A stretch of 33,965 bases of DNA from GCA-2719315 sp964448645 (GTDB lineage: Bacteria; Bacteroidota; Bacteroidia; Flavobacteriales; Flavobacteriaceae): assembly GCA_964448645.1 (NCBI GenBank), contig CAYUZY010000006.1:1-33965 (forward strand), written 5' to 3'. Shown here in pieces: positions 24,893 to 33,844 of this stretch (within the stretch, counting starts at the first letter, position 1; each line of letters starts with the position of its first letter). The notes under the pieces were generated by a model. The model did no database searches. It saw only the letters and a list, made by a program, of their open reading frames with translations, and was not told where the DNA came from. Both the position numbers and the translations under genes were made by a program.

Positions 24893-25483
24893 TTGAAAAA
24901 GATTTTCGATTTTGTTCCAAAAAATTCTATAATTCATATTAAAAAACTAGTGGTTGACAAGAGAATTATTTTTTTAATAAAAAATAAAAGAAAAACCAAA
25001 CATGGAGATTTTAAAATAAAAGAAGATAATAAAGCTCAAATTACACTAAATAAAACTAAAAATAAATACCAGTTTTTAATTACATTATTGCATGAAATTG
25101 CTCATTATGAAACTTATATTAATTATGGAAATAATGTAAAACCTCATGGAATTGAATGGAAAAATAATTTTCGTTTATTAATGCTTCCTTTTTTGAACAC
25201 TAATATTTTTCCAAACGAAATATTAAATAATTTGACTCATTATATTAAAAATCCTAAGGCAAGTACTGAAAATGATTTTAATTTAATAATGTCATTAAAA
25301 AAGTACGATTTTAATCTTTGTCATAATTTTGTTTTTGAATTAAAACAAGGAGATATTTTTATGATTGAAAATGGTAAAAAATATAAATTTATTAGAAAAA
25401 GGATCAAACGGATTGAATGTGTAGATGTTGAATCTGGAAGAAAATATCTATTTAGTCCTCAGGTAGAAGTTCAGTTAATTTAA
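24893..25483 (+). CDS. SprT-like zinc metalloprotein
   Basis: This 196-residue SprT-family protein has a zinc site H67-E68-x2-H71 (LLHEIAHYE), and H85 in KPHGIEW is the likely third ligand. The C-terminal half ends in a basic segment, KRIKRIECVDVESGRKYLF, as in flavobacterial homologues often annotated as transcription elongation protein SprT. The start is TTG at 24893, 19 bases after the E2 stop. No ATG exists upstream and the TTG gives the conserved beginning MKKIFDF. The SprT domain is related to Spartan DNA-protein crosslink proteases, but the bacterial function is not settled. It overlaps the convergent MlaF gene by 4 bases. Confidence 0.88.
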   Translation: MKKIFDFVPKNSIIHIKKLVVDKRIIFLIKNKRKTKHGDFKIKEDNKAQITLNKTKNKYQFLITLLHEIAHYETYINYGNNVKPHGIEWKNNFRLLMLPFLNTNIFPNEILNNLTHYIKNPKASTENDFNLIMSLKKYDFNLCHNFVFELKQGDIFMIENGKKYKFIRKRIKRIECVDVESGRKYLFSPQVEVQLI

Positions 25484-26238
25484 CTATTGTAGATTTTTTT
25501 TACTTTTTTAAATAGTTCAGATGAGTATACGAATTCATTTAAGAATTTATTTTCAGATTTAAAAATTTCATTATTACTCCCTTCCCATTCTTTTTGTCCA
25601 TTCTTTAAAAATATTATTTTTTCTCCAATCTCCATTACTGAGTTCATGTCATGGGTGTTAATTATAGTTGTAATATTATATTCTTTAGTTATTTCTTGAA
25701 TTAAATTATCAATAATAATTGCCGTTTTAGGATCTAACCCAGAATTTGGCTCATCACAAAAAAGATATTTTGGATTCATTACAATTGCTCTTGCGATAGC
25801 TACTCTTTTTTTCATACCACCAGAAATTTCATTTGGCATTTTAGAATTTGAATTTTCAAGATTTACCCTTTTAATTACATCATTTGCTCTTGATAAAATT
25901 TCTTCATAAGATTTTTCAGTAAACATTTTCATTGGAAACATAATATTTTCTATAACATTCATTGAGTCAAATAATGCACTGCCTTGAAATACCATTCCTA
26001 TTTCTTGTCTAAGTTTAATACGTTCTTTAGAATTCATTTTTTCAAGAATACTATTTTCAAATTCAATTTTTCCTCTATCAACATCAATTAAACCTAACAT
26101 ACATTTTATAAAAACTGTTTTGCCTGAACCACTTTGTCCAATTATTAAATTAGTCTTAGCTTTTTCAAAATTTGCAGAAATATTATTTAAAACAATAGTT
26201 TGATTAAAAGATTTGTATATGTTTTTTACATCAATCAT
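25480..26238 (-). CDS. mlaF: ABC transporter ATPase, MlaF type
   Basis: This 252-residue ATPase has Walker A GQSGSGKT (34-41), the ABC signature ISGGMKKR (138-145), characteristic of the Mla/TTG2A group, Walker B YLFCDEP (158-164) and a switch His in NTHDMNS. It powers a phospholipid/lipid transporter with the permease encoded just upstream. The ATG at 26238 is preferred over 26298 because it shares one base with the permease stop (TAATG), indicating translational coupling. MlaD and periplasmic partners are not in the window. Confidence 0.9.
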   Translation of the reverse strand: MIDVKNIYKSFNQTIVLNNISANFEKAKTNLIIGQSGSGKTVFIKCMLGLIDVDRGKIEFENSILEKMNSKERIKLRQEIGMVFQGSALFDSMNVIENIMFPMKMFTEKSYEEILSRANDVIKRVNLENSNSKMPNEISGGMKKRVAIARAIVMNPKYLFCDEPNSGLDPKTAIIIDNLIQEITKEYNITTIINTHDMNSVMEIGEKIIFLKNGQKEWEGSNNEIFKSENKFLNEFVYSSELFKKVKKIYNS

Positions 26239-26975
26239 TATGCAAGAAGACTTTGAGTTATTAAATAGTTTATCATAATAATAGTTACACTTGTCCAAAC
26301 AAATGATGTTGTACTAGCTTTTCCAACTTGTAGAGCTCCGCCTTTCATAAAATAACCATGATATGAGGGGATAGTTGCTAAAATAAATGAGAAAAAAGCT
26401 GTTTTAATAAAAGCATAAGTGATGTGAAATGGTATAAAATCAAGTTGAATTCCTTCAATAAATTCTGTGCTTGAAGTCCATCCTCCATAAACACATGCAA
26501 TATAACCTCCAAAAATACCCAAAAACATAGAAATTCCAATAACAAAGGGATATAAGCTTAATGCAATAATTTTAGGAAAAATTAAATAATTGTATGTATT
26601 TACACCCATAACTTCCAAAGCATCAATTTGTTCAGTTACCCTCATAGTTCCAATACTTGATGTAATGAATGATCCTACTTTTCCAGCCATTATAACTGAT
26701 ATAAATGTCGGCGCAAATTCAAGAATTACAGATTGACGAGTTGCAAAACCTATAAGGTTTTTTGGTAAAAAAGGATTTTCCATATTTAAAGCAGTTTGAA
26801 TTGCCACAACACCCCCAACAAAAAAAGAAATGAATGATACTATTCCAAGAGATCCAATTATTAAAACATCAATTTCCTTGAAAATAAGAGGCTTAAGAAC
26901 CCGCCATTTGGTAAATTTTCCAAATATTTTGGTTAACATTATAAAATAATTTCCTATATGTTCAAATAGTTTCAT
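26238..26975 (-). CDS. mlaE: ABC transporter permease, MlaE type
   Basis: This 245-residue inner-membrane permease (about five hydrophobic segments) of the MlaE/YrbE family has the conserved TMRVTEQIDALEVMGVNTYNYLI region and a GGWTSSTEFIEG segment. It forms the membrane part of a lipid transporter maintaining outer-membrane asymmetry or shuttling phospholipid. It shares one base with mlaF (TAATG) and lies 58 bases downstream of a KAS III-like gene on the same strand. Confidence 0.9.
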   Translation of the reverse strand: MKLFEHIGNYFIMLTKIFGKFTKWRVLKPLIFKEIDVLIIGSLGIVSFISFFVGGVVAIQTALNMENPFLPKNLIGFATRQSVILEFAPTFISVIMAGKVGSFITSSIGTMRVTEQIDALEVMGVNTYNYLIFPKIIALSLYPFVIGISMFLGIFGGYIACVYGGWTSSTEFIEGIQLDFIPFHITYAFIKTAFFSFILATIPSYHGYFMKGGALQVGKASTTSFVWTSVTIIMINYLITQSLLA

Positions 26976-27033
26976 TTAATATCAAAGTTAATAATTTAAG
27001 AGATTAACATCCTATTTAAAATATCAGTAAAAA

Positions 27034-28092
27034 CTATATCTGGTATGTTAAAGCATTTATGTTCATTCCAGCTCCAACAGATGCAAATAATATATGGTCA
27101 CCAGTTTTCAAATAGTGATTATTATAATTCTTTTTAATTGTTAAATCAAAAAGAGTTGGAATTGTTGCCACGGAACTGTTTCCAAAATCTGCAATATTCA
27201 TAGGCAAAATTTTGTCAGGAGTTTTTTTATTGTAAAGTTTGTAAAATCTTTTAATAATGGCTTCATCCATCTTTTGATTAGCCTGATGAATAAAAATTTT
27301 TTTAATTTTTTCTATTGGAACTTTAGAAAAATCTAAACACTCTTTCATTGCTAAAGGTACATTTTTTAGAGCAAATTCATACACCTTTCTACCTTGCATT
27401 TTTATATACTTTGTGTTTTTAGCATTTTTCTTATTTGAATTACCATAATATATAAAACCACTTTCAAAATTAGAAGTATAAGTAGCTGTTTTATGAGATA
27501 ATATTCCTCCTTTTTCATTTGAAGTCTGAATGATTACGGCTCCAGCTCCATCAGCATAAATCATAGAATCTCTATCACTTTTATCTAAAACTCTTGATAA
27601 AGTTTCTGAGCCGATGATTAAACATGTTTTAGCCATTTTAGATTTAATAAATGCAGAAGCTTGAATAACTCCTTCTAGCCAACCAGGGCAGCCAAAAATA
27701 ATGTCATAGGCAACACATGACGGATTAATTATTTCTAATCCTGATTTTACTTTAGAAGCAACAGAAGGTAGAATATCTACTTGATTTGAGTTAATTGATA
27801 TATCTCCAATATTATGAGCTAATATTATGTAATCAATTTCTTCCTTATTTATACCTGAATCTTTAATAGCAATTTTAGAAGCTTGGATAGCTATATCTGA
27901 TGATTTTTGATCAGATCTTACATAACGGCGGTTTTTAATTCCTGTTATAGAATTAAATTTTTTAATTATTTCTTTATTATTTAATTTGATTTTATCTCCG
28001 TTTGAATCATAAAAACTAGAATTAATAAACCTAGAATTACTTTCTTTGATTTTGGGAATTATACTACCTGTTCCAGTTATTTTTATATTCAT
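27034..28092 (-). CDS. 3-oxoacyl-ACP synthase III-like (FabH family)
   Basis: This 352-residue thiolase-fold condensing enzyme has the catalytic triad Cys135 (FGCPGWLEG), His269 (IHQANQK) and Asn305 (FGNSSVATIP), all conserved. The length is longer than classical FabH (about 317 residues) and the N-terminus carries an insertion, as in a second KAS III type often found in Bacteroidota. It could start fatty acid synthesis from acetyl-CoA or a branched acyl-CoA, or serve another acyl condensation. I cannot tell which. It lies 58 bases upstream of mlaE on the same strand, so the three genes may be co-transcribed. Confidence 0.88.
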   Translation of the reverse strand: MNIKITGTGSIIPKIKESNSRFINSSFYDSNGDKIKLNNKEIIKKFNSITGIKNRRYVRSDQKSSDIAIQASKIAIKDSGINKEEIDYIILAHNIGDISINSNQVDILPSVASKVKSGLEIINPSCVAYDIIFGCPGWLEGVIQASAFIKSKMAKTCLIIGSETLSRVLDKSDRDSMIYADGAGAVIIQTSNEKGGILSHKTATYTSNFESGFIYYGNSNKKNAKNTKYIKMQGRKVYEFALKNVPLAMKECLDFSKVPIEKIKKIFIHQANQKMDEAIIKRFYKLYNKKTPDKILPMNIADFGNSSVATIPTLFDLTIKKNYNNHYLKTGDHILFASVGAGMNINALTYQI

Positions 28093-28154
28093 TATAAACT
28101 TAATAGTTATTGCTTATAAATCTATTTGTTTAAAATAATTTTAAATATTTCTAC

Positions 28155-28186
28155 AATATTAAACCTTTTATAAAACATTTAATATT
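28155..28186. repeat. Imperfect 32-bp palindrome between gcvP and the KAS III-like gene
   Basis: AATATTAAA at 28155-28163 pairs with TTTAATATT at 28178-28186, and TTTTATAAAA sits at the centre. 14 of 16 base pairs match, with two mismatched pairs. All paired bases are A or T, so it could be an operator-like dyad or a weak terminator for gcvP. The gap between the two genes is 105 bases. Confidence 0.6.
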
Positions 28187-28197
28187 TATTATAAAAT

Positions 28198-31047
28198 TTA
28201 ATTTTCAATATAATTACTTGTTTTTGAACAACTACAAATTAAATTTCGATCTCCATGAGCTTCATCAACTCTTCTAACGGAAGGCCAAAATTTATTTTTA
28301 AATAAATAGGGTAAAGGAAAAGCAGCTTCAGTTCTAGAATAAGGAAAATCCCATTTATCAGAAGTAACCATTTTTAAGGTATGTGGAGCATTTTTTAATA
28401 ATAAAATTGATTCTTTTGTGTTTTTTGTTATTTCTTTTTTTATTGATATTAAAGCATTACAAAAGCGATCTATTTCTTCTAGGTTTTCACTTTCAGTAGG
28501 TTCTATCATCATAGTTCCTGAAACGGGAAATGAAACTGTAGGTGCATGAAAACCATAGTCCATGAGTCTTTTAGCTATATCATTTACTTCAATTCCATTT
28601 TTTCTATACTCTCTACAATCAATAATTAATTCATGCGCATTTCTTCCATTTATTTCTCCTTTATATAATATTTTAAATTGACCATCTAGTCTTTTTTTAA
28701 TATAATTGGCATTTAATATTGCAATTTCAGTTGCTTTTTTTAAACCTTCACCTCCAAGAAGTTTTATGTAGGCGTATGAAATTATACAAGCAAGTGATGA
28801 ACCATATGGTGCTGATGAAATTGCTGAAATTGAATTTTTTCCTCCAACTTTTATTATTGGATTTCCCGGTAAGAATTCTGAGAGATGTTTGGCAACACAT
28901 ATTGGCCCTACTCCAGGGCCACCGCCACCATGTGGAATTGCAAAAGTTTTATGAAGATTAAGATGACAAACATCAGCTCCAATTATTGCTGGACTAGTTA
29001 ATCCTACTTGCGCATTCATATTCGCTCCATCCATGTATACTTGTCCTCCACAATCATGAATTAATTTTGTAATTAGTTTTATTTTTGATTCAAAAACTCC
29101 ATGAGTAGAAGGATAGGTAATCATAAGAGTAGAAAGATTTTTTTTAAATTTTTTTGCTTTTTCATTTATATCATTCCAGTCTATGTTTCCATGTTTATCA
29201 GTTTTTATTACGACAACTTTCATTCCAGCCATAATTGCAGAAGCTGGATTAGTACCATGGGCAGATGCAGGAATTAAACATATATTTCTATCAGTTTCTC
29301 CTTTTGATTTATGATAAGATCTTATAACCATTAGACCAGCATATTCTCCTTGCGCTCCAGAATTTGGTTGTAATGAGGTTGAATCTAATCCAGTAATTAT
29401 ACTTAGTTGTTGTTCCAGTTCAGATAATAATTTTTGATATCCACTAGCTTGAGAAATTGGCACAAATGGATGGAGATTATTCCATCTATATGAACTTAAA
29501 GGAAACATTTCTGATGCGGCATTAAGTTTCATTGTACAAGAACCTAATGATATCATTGAATGATTTAGTGATAAATCTTTTTTTTCTAAATATTTAATAT
29601 ATCTCATTAAACTTGTTTCAGTATGATAACTATTAAAAATATCATGACTTAGAAACTCTGATTTTCTGGAATGAATTTTTAAAGATTTTTTCTCATCAAC
29701 AAATTCATATTTTTTGGAATTTTTATTTTTTGTTGATTCTTCAAAAACAGATATTATTTTATTTAAATCATTTATTGTACTAGTTTCATTCAATGATATG
29801 GTAATATTTTCATTATCGACATAATTAAAATTAATTTTTTTACTTTCAGCAATAGGTCTTATTGTTTTTGAATTAGCTTTAATCAAAATAGTGTCAAAAA
29901 AATGATCATTCATTTGTTTAATTCCAAGAGATTTAAGAATACCAGAAAGATTTACTGATTTTTCGTGAATTTTTTTAGCTATGTTTATTAATCCTTTTGG
30001 TCCATGATACACAGCATACATTCCAGCCATTATTGCTAATAATACTTGTGCCGTGCAAATGTTTGAAGTTGCTCGATCTCTTTTAATATGTTGTTCTCTC
30101 GTTTGAAGAGCCATTCTTAGTGCTCTTGAATTATTTAAATCAATTGTTTCACCTATTATTCTGCCGGGAATATTTCTTTTATATATTTTTTTCGTGGCAA
30201 AAAAAGCAGCATGAGGACCTCCATAACCCATTGGAATTCCAAATCTTTGACTAGAACCTACAACAACGTCAACTCCCATTTCGCCAGGGGGTGTTATTAA
30301 AGTTAAACTTAATAAATCAGCTGCAACTATAGTAGTTATTTCTTTTTCTCTGAATTTTTTTATAATAGGATTTAAATTTTCAATTTTTCCATTTTTCCCA
30401 GGATATTGAAATATCCCACCAAAAATCTTTTTATTAAAATTTATTTTATTAACATCTTCAATTATGAGTTTAATTCCTAAAGGGTTGGATCTAGTTTGAA
30501 GAACTGAAAGGGTTTGAGGGTAAATACTTTTGTCAACAAAAAAACAATTATAATTGTTTAATTTTTTTTCTTTATTTCTATTATTATATAACATAATCAT
30601 CGCTTCAGAAGCTGCAGTTCCCTCATCTAAAAGAGATGCATTGGCAAGATCCATTTTTGTTAAATCACAAATCATTGTTTGAAAATTAAATAAAGCTTCT
30701 AGTCTGCCTTGAGCTATTTCAGCTTGATAGGGTGTGTATGAGGTATACCAACCAGGATTTTCTAAAATATTTCTTTGGATAACTCCAGGAAGAACTGTAG
30801 GATTATAACCAAGACCAATATAACAATCAAAAATTTTATTTTCCTCAGAAAGTTTTCTAATTTCTCTCGCAAATTCATGTTCTCCTATTCCACTTGGAAT
30901 TTTTAGAGGTTTATTTAATCTAATTGATTTAGGTATTGTTTCATTTAATAATTTTTCTATTGAGTCTAAACCCATATGATTAAGCATTTTTTTTATATCT
31001 TTTTCAGAAGGCCCTATATGTCTATTGGAAAAATTTTCAGATATCAC
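28198..31047 (-). CDS. gcvP: Glycine dehydrogenase (decarboxylating), P-protein
   Basis: This 949-residue PLP enzyme of the glycine cleavage system (decarboxylates glycine and passes the aminomethyl group to the H-protein) has both homologous halves on one chain. The PLP lysine is Lys700 in LNLHKTFAIPHGGGGPG. RHIGPSE near residue 9 and GLGYNPTVLPGVI are typical of the first half. The start is GTG at 31047, with no ATG upstream in frame, and it fits because RHIGP normally lies within the first dozen residues. It could use the glycine made by the kbl/tdh route in the same window. The T-, H- and L-protein genes are elsewhere. Confidence 0.96.
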   Translation of the reverse strand: MISENFSNRHIGPSEKDIKKMLNHMGLDSIEKLLNETIPKSIRLNKPLKIPSGIGEHEFAREIRKLSEENKIFDCYIGLGYNPTVLPGVIQRNILENPGWYTSYTPYQAEIAQGRLEALFNFQTMICDLTKMDLANASLLDEGTAASEAMIMLYNNRNKEKKLNNYNCFFVDKSIYPQTLSVLQTRSNPLGIKLIIEDVNKINFNKKIFGGIFQYPGKNGKIENLNPIIKKFREKEITTIVAADLLSLTLITPPGEMGVDVVVGSSQRFGIPMGYGGPHAAFFATKKIYKRNIPGRIIGETIDLNNSRALRMALQTREQHIKRDRATSNICTAQVLLAIMAGMYAVYHGPKGLINIAKKIHEKSVNLSGILKSLGIKQMNDHFFDTILIKANSKTIRPIAESKKINFNYVDNENITISLNETSTINDLNKIISVFEESTKNKNSKKYEFVDEKKSLKIHSRKSEFLSHDIFNSYHTETSLMRYIKYLEKKDLSLNHSMISLGSCTMKLNAASEMFPLSSYRWNNLHPFVPISQASGYQKLLSELEQQLSIITGLDSTSLQPNSGAQGEYAGLMVIRSYHKSKGETDRNICLIPASAHGTNPASAIMAGMKVVVIKTDKHGNIDWNDINEKAKKFKKNLSTLMITYPSTHGVFESKIKLITKLIHDCGGQVYMDGANMNAQVGLTSPAIIGADVCHLNLHKTFAIPHGGGGPGVGPICVAKHLSEFLPGNPIIKVGGKNSISAISSAPYGSSLACIISYAYIKLLGGEGLKKATEIAILNANYIKKRLDGQFKILYKGEINGRNAHELIIDCREYRKNGIEVNDIAKRLMDYGFHAPTVSFPVSGTMMIEPTESENLEEIDRFCNALISIKKEITKNTKESILLLKNAPHTLKMVTSDKWDFPYSRTEAAFPLPYLFKNKFWPSVRRVDEAHGDRNLICSCSKTSNYIEN

Positions 31048-31061
31048 TAAATGTTTTTTTT

Positions 31062-31069
31062 CAAAAATA
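31062..31069 (-). promoter_or_regulatory. Possible -7 box for gcvP
   Basis: The minus-strand reading TATTTTTG fits TAnnTTTG, 14 bases before the GTG start. No TTG appears at -33 distance, so support is weak. Confidence 0.25.
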
Positions 31070-31176
31070 CATTATAAACTTTTTTTATTAGCTCTTGTTT
31101 TTCTATATATTAATTTTTTTTTCAAATAAAATTGTTAATATTTTTTTATTTTAGTTGTATAAAACTATTTGTTAAT

Positions 31177-31515
31177 ATGAAATATTTTTTTTTGATACTC
31201 TTTATATTAATTCAGACTAGTAATTATGAGATTCTTGAATTAAATGATTACAAAGAAAAAATAAACGATGGATATAAGATAATAGATGTTAGAACTCAAT
31301 CTGAGTTTGCTCATGGTCATATACCTAATGCTATTAATATTGATTTTTATGATTCGAATTTTATAACGGAAATAAATAAATTAAGTAAAAATGAACCTAC
31401 TTTAATTTATTGTCATTCAGGAAATAGAAGTCAAAAAACGGGAGTTATTATGGATTCATTAGGATTTAACAAGATATATGATTTAAAAGATGGGTATTCA
31501 ATTTGGAATCCCTAA
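31177..31515 (+). CDS. Exported rhodanese-like protein
   Basis: This 112-residue single rhodanese domain has active-site Cys79 in the loop CHSGNR, with DVRTQSEFAHGHIPNAINID as the typical CH2A motif. The ATG at 31177 (not 31132) begins a signal peptide (MKYFFLILFILIQTSN), so the domain probably acts in the periplasm or is membrane-tethered. Rhodaneses carry sulfur as a cysteine persulfide, but the physiological donor and acceptor here are unknown. It is divergent from gcvP and converges with purE, 16 bases apart. Confidence 0.85.
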   Translation: MKYFFLILFILIQTSNYEILELNDYKEKINDGYKIIDVRTQSEFAHGHIPNAINIDFYDSNFITEINKLSKNEPTLIYCHSGNRSQKTGVIMDSLGFNKIYDLKDGYSIWNP

Positions 31516-31531
31516 ATAAACATTACAATTT

Positions 31532-32020
31532 TTATTTTTTTCTTAAATTTTTACTCGTATTGATAATCTTAGATCTAAGATTGTTTTTATAATCAAGCAC
31601 TTTTTTTTGAATTTTAACATCATTAGAACCTAGTATTTGTGCTGCTAGAATTCCAGCATTTTTTGCACCGTTTAAGGCTACAGTTGCAACAGGAACTCCT
31701 CCTGGCATTTGAAGGATAGACAAAACAGAATCCCAGCCATCAATTGAATTTGAAGATTTGATAGGAACGCCAATTATTGGAAGAGGACATACTGATGCAA
31801 TCATTCCTGGCAAATGGGCTGCACCACCAGCTCCAGCTATTATTACTTTAATTCCTTTTTTATGTGCATTAATTCCATAATCCATCATTTTTTCGGGTGT
31901 TCTATGTGCTGATACAATGTCAACATCACTATCTATTCCAAATTCTTTTAATATGTCAATAGCTTCTTGCATAACTGGTAAATCGGATTTGCTTCCCATG
32001 ATAATTCCTATTTGTGCCAT
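31532..32020 (-). CDS. purE: 5-(carboxyamino)imidazole ribonucleotide mutase
   Basis: This 162-residue class I PurE converts N5-CAIR to CAIR in purine synthesis. The nucleotide-binding IIMGSKSDLPVM starts at residue 6 and the catalytic SAHRTPEKM (His39, Arg40) follows. The end-of-core GAGGAAHLPGM is intact. It is 2 bases downstream of purK, so the two consecutive steps are translated together. Confidence 0.97.
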   Translation of the reverse strand: MAQIGIIMGSKSDLPVMQEAIDILKEFGIDSDVDIVSAHRTPEKMMDYGINAHKKGIKVIIAGAGGAAHLPGMIASVCPLPIIGVPIKSSNSIDGWDSVLSILQMPGGVPVATVALNGAKNAGILAAQILGSNDVKIQKKVLDYKNNLRSKIINTSKNLRKK

Positions 32021-32022
32021 AA

Positions 32023-33177
32023 TTATTTTGATATTACTTTTATTGTTTCCTTAACTGTTTCTGCAATTTTTATTGCATTTTCTAGTTTTTCGTTAACTAT
32101 TGTAACATGTCCCATTTTTCTATTAGGTCTAGTTTCTTTTTTACCGTAAATATGAGGAGTAACTCCTTCAATTGTCATTATTTGATCAATGTTATTATAT
32201 TTTACTGGACCATTATGTTTTTTTTCACCAACTAAATTAACCATTACTCCTGATATTTTATTTTTTGTTTCACCCAAAGGTAACCCTAAAATAGCTCTTA
32301 TATGCTGTTCAAATTGACTTGTATATGACATTTCTATTGAAAAGTGACCACTGTTATGGGGTCTCGGAGCAACTTCGTTAATCAAAATTTCATCATCAGT
32401 AGTTAAAAAAAGCTCAATAGCCATAATTCCAATATGATTATAAATCTTTGATAATTTTGAAGCAATAGAAATTGCTTTTTTTGAGATTTTATTGTTTATT
32501 CTTGCAGGGCTTATAATGTATTGAACTTGATTCGAATCATTATTAAAAACCATTTCAACAACTGGAAAATTATTCATTTCTCCTTTTTCATTTCTACAAA
32601 TAATTACTGCTAGTTCTTTTTTTATTTCAATAAGATCTTCAATAAAACAAGAACAATCATTTAATTTCTCTAAATCTTTATTAGATTTCACGATTTTAAC
32701 TCCATATCCATCATATCCCATTGAAGTAGATTTCCAAACAAATGGAAAACATAAATTTCCATGTATTACCTCTTCTTTTATAGATTTTTTTGATTCAAAT
32801 TCTTTAAATATAGCTGTAGGTATTTTGTGTTTTTTGTAAAATAACTTTTGCTTAAGCTTATTTTGAATTATTTTGAGAACATTTGGTTGAGGGTAAACTT
32901 TAATTCCTTTTTTTTCAATTTCTTCAAGAGCTTTAATATTGACATTCTCAATCTCAATAGTTAAAACATCAATATTTTTTGCAAAATTTAAAACAGTTTG
33001 ATAATCCATTAAATCTCCTACATGAAATTCGTTACAACTCAATTTTGCTGGAGCATTAGGGTTATTGTCTAAGACTTTGGTTTTAATATCCCACTTTCTT
33101 GTAATAGAAAGAAGCATTTTGCCCAATTGCCCTCCACCTAATATACCAATAGTTTTAGAAGTAGAAAAAAAGGTCAT
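32023..33177 (-). CDS. purK: 5-(carboxyamino)imidazole ribonucleotide synthase
   Basis: This 384-residue ATP-grasp enzyme uses ATP and bicarbonate to make N5-CAIR from AIR. The N-terminal GGGQLGKM (14-21) is its dinucleotide-like domain, and the ATP-grasp core includes FPFVWKSTSMGYDGYGV and the metal-binding NEVAPRPHNSGHF. The length is normal. It forms an operon with purE and is divergent from adk. Confidence 0.96.
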   Translation of the reverse strand: MTFFSTSKTIGILGGGQLGKMLLSITRKWDIKTKVLDNNPNAPAKLSCNEFHVGDLMDYQTVLNFAKNIDVLTIEIENVNIKALEEIEKKGIKVYPQPNVLKIIQNKLKQKLFYKKHKIPTAIFKEFESKKSIKEEVIHGNLCFPFVWKSTSMGYDGYGVKIVKSNKDLEKLNDCSCFIEDLIEIKKELAVIICRNEKGEMNNFPVVEMVFNNDSNQVQYIISPARINNKISKKAISIASKLSKIYNHIGIMAIELFLTTDDEILINEVAPRPHNSGHFSIEMSYTSQFEQHIRAILGLPLGETKNKISGVMVNLVGEKKHNGPVKYNNIDQIMTIEGVTPHIYGKKETRPNRKMGHVTIVNEKLENAIKIAETVKETIKVISK

Positions 33178-33190
33178 TTATTAATTTTTA

Positions 33191-33198
33191 CAAAAATA
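33191..33198 (-). promoter_or_regulatory. Possible -7 box for purK-purE
   Basis: TATTTTTG on the minus strand, 13 bases before the purK start. No -33 TTG is found at normal spacing. Confidence 0.3.
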
Positions 33199-33240
33199 AG
33201 GATAAGTTTTTTGTAATTTATAAAACACGTTCAAATTGGA

Positions 33241-33248
33241 TATATTTG
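33241..33248 (+). promoter_or_regulatory. Possible -7 box for adk-obgE
   Basis: TATATTTG, matching TAnnTTTG, lies 14 bases before the adk ATG. A TTG at 33211-33213 is 27 bases upstream, longer than the usual spacer. Confidence 0.3.
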
Positions 33249-33262
33249 TTCAAAATTACATT

Positions 33263-33841
33263 ATGTTAAATATTATTTTATTTGGGAAACCTGGTTCAGG
33301 AAAAGGAACACAGGCAGAATTTATAAAGGAAAAATATAAACTTGTACATATTTCTACTGGGGAAATATTTAGACAAAACATTAGTAATCAAACTGATTTA
33401 GGAAAGTTAGCACAAAAATATATGAATAATGGAGATTTAGTTCCAGATAATGTTACTATTGGAATGTTAAAAGCAGAAGTTGATTCAAATATTAATTCAA
33501 AAGGATTTTTATTTGACGGCTTTCCAAGAACGGTTGATCAGGCTATTTCTTTAGATAATTATTTACAAAATAAAAAATTAAAAATTGACTTGACAATTGC
33601 AATAGATGTTAAAGATGATATATTGATTGAGCGTATTTTAAATAGGGGACTAACCAGTGGAAGAAAGGATGATCAGGATGAAATAAAAATTAAAAATCGT
33701 TTTGATGAATATAATAGCAAAACTTCATTTTTAGAAGACTATTATAAAAATAAAAATATATTTAAGATTGTTGATGGATTTGGTAAAATTGATGAGGTTA
33801 CCAAAAGGTTATATAATGAAATAGAGGAATTTATTAAATAA
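33263..33841 (+). CDS. adk: Adenylate kinase (short form)
   Basis: This 192-residue kinase interconverts ATP, AMP and ADP. The P-loop GKPGSGKGTQ is at residues 8-17, and FDGFPRT and the LTSGRKDDQ segment follow. The LID region is short, as in the 190-residue type typical of Bacteroidota, without a zinc-binding LID. The ATG at 33263 is preferred over 33236 because it puts the P-loop at its usual distance from the start. It is followed after 3 bases by obgE. Confidence 0.95.
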   Translation: MLNIILFGKPGSGKGTQAEFIKEKYKLVHISTGEIFRQNISNQTDLGKLAQKYMNNGDLVPDNVTIGMLKAEVDSNINSKGFLFDGFPRTVDQAISLDNYLQNKKLKIDLTIAIDVKDDILIERILNRGLTSGRKDDQDEIKIKNRFDEYNSKTSFLEDYYKNKNIFKIVDGFGKIDEVTKRLYNEIEEFIK

Positions 33842-33844
33842 TTT

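Noticed and set aside
28719..28961. 80-codon plus-strand frame inside gcvP
   Set aside because: It covers the PLP lysine region of gcvP on the other strand, so coding on the plus strand is unlikely.
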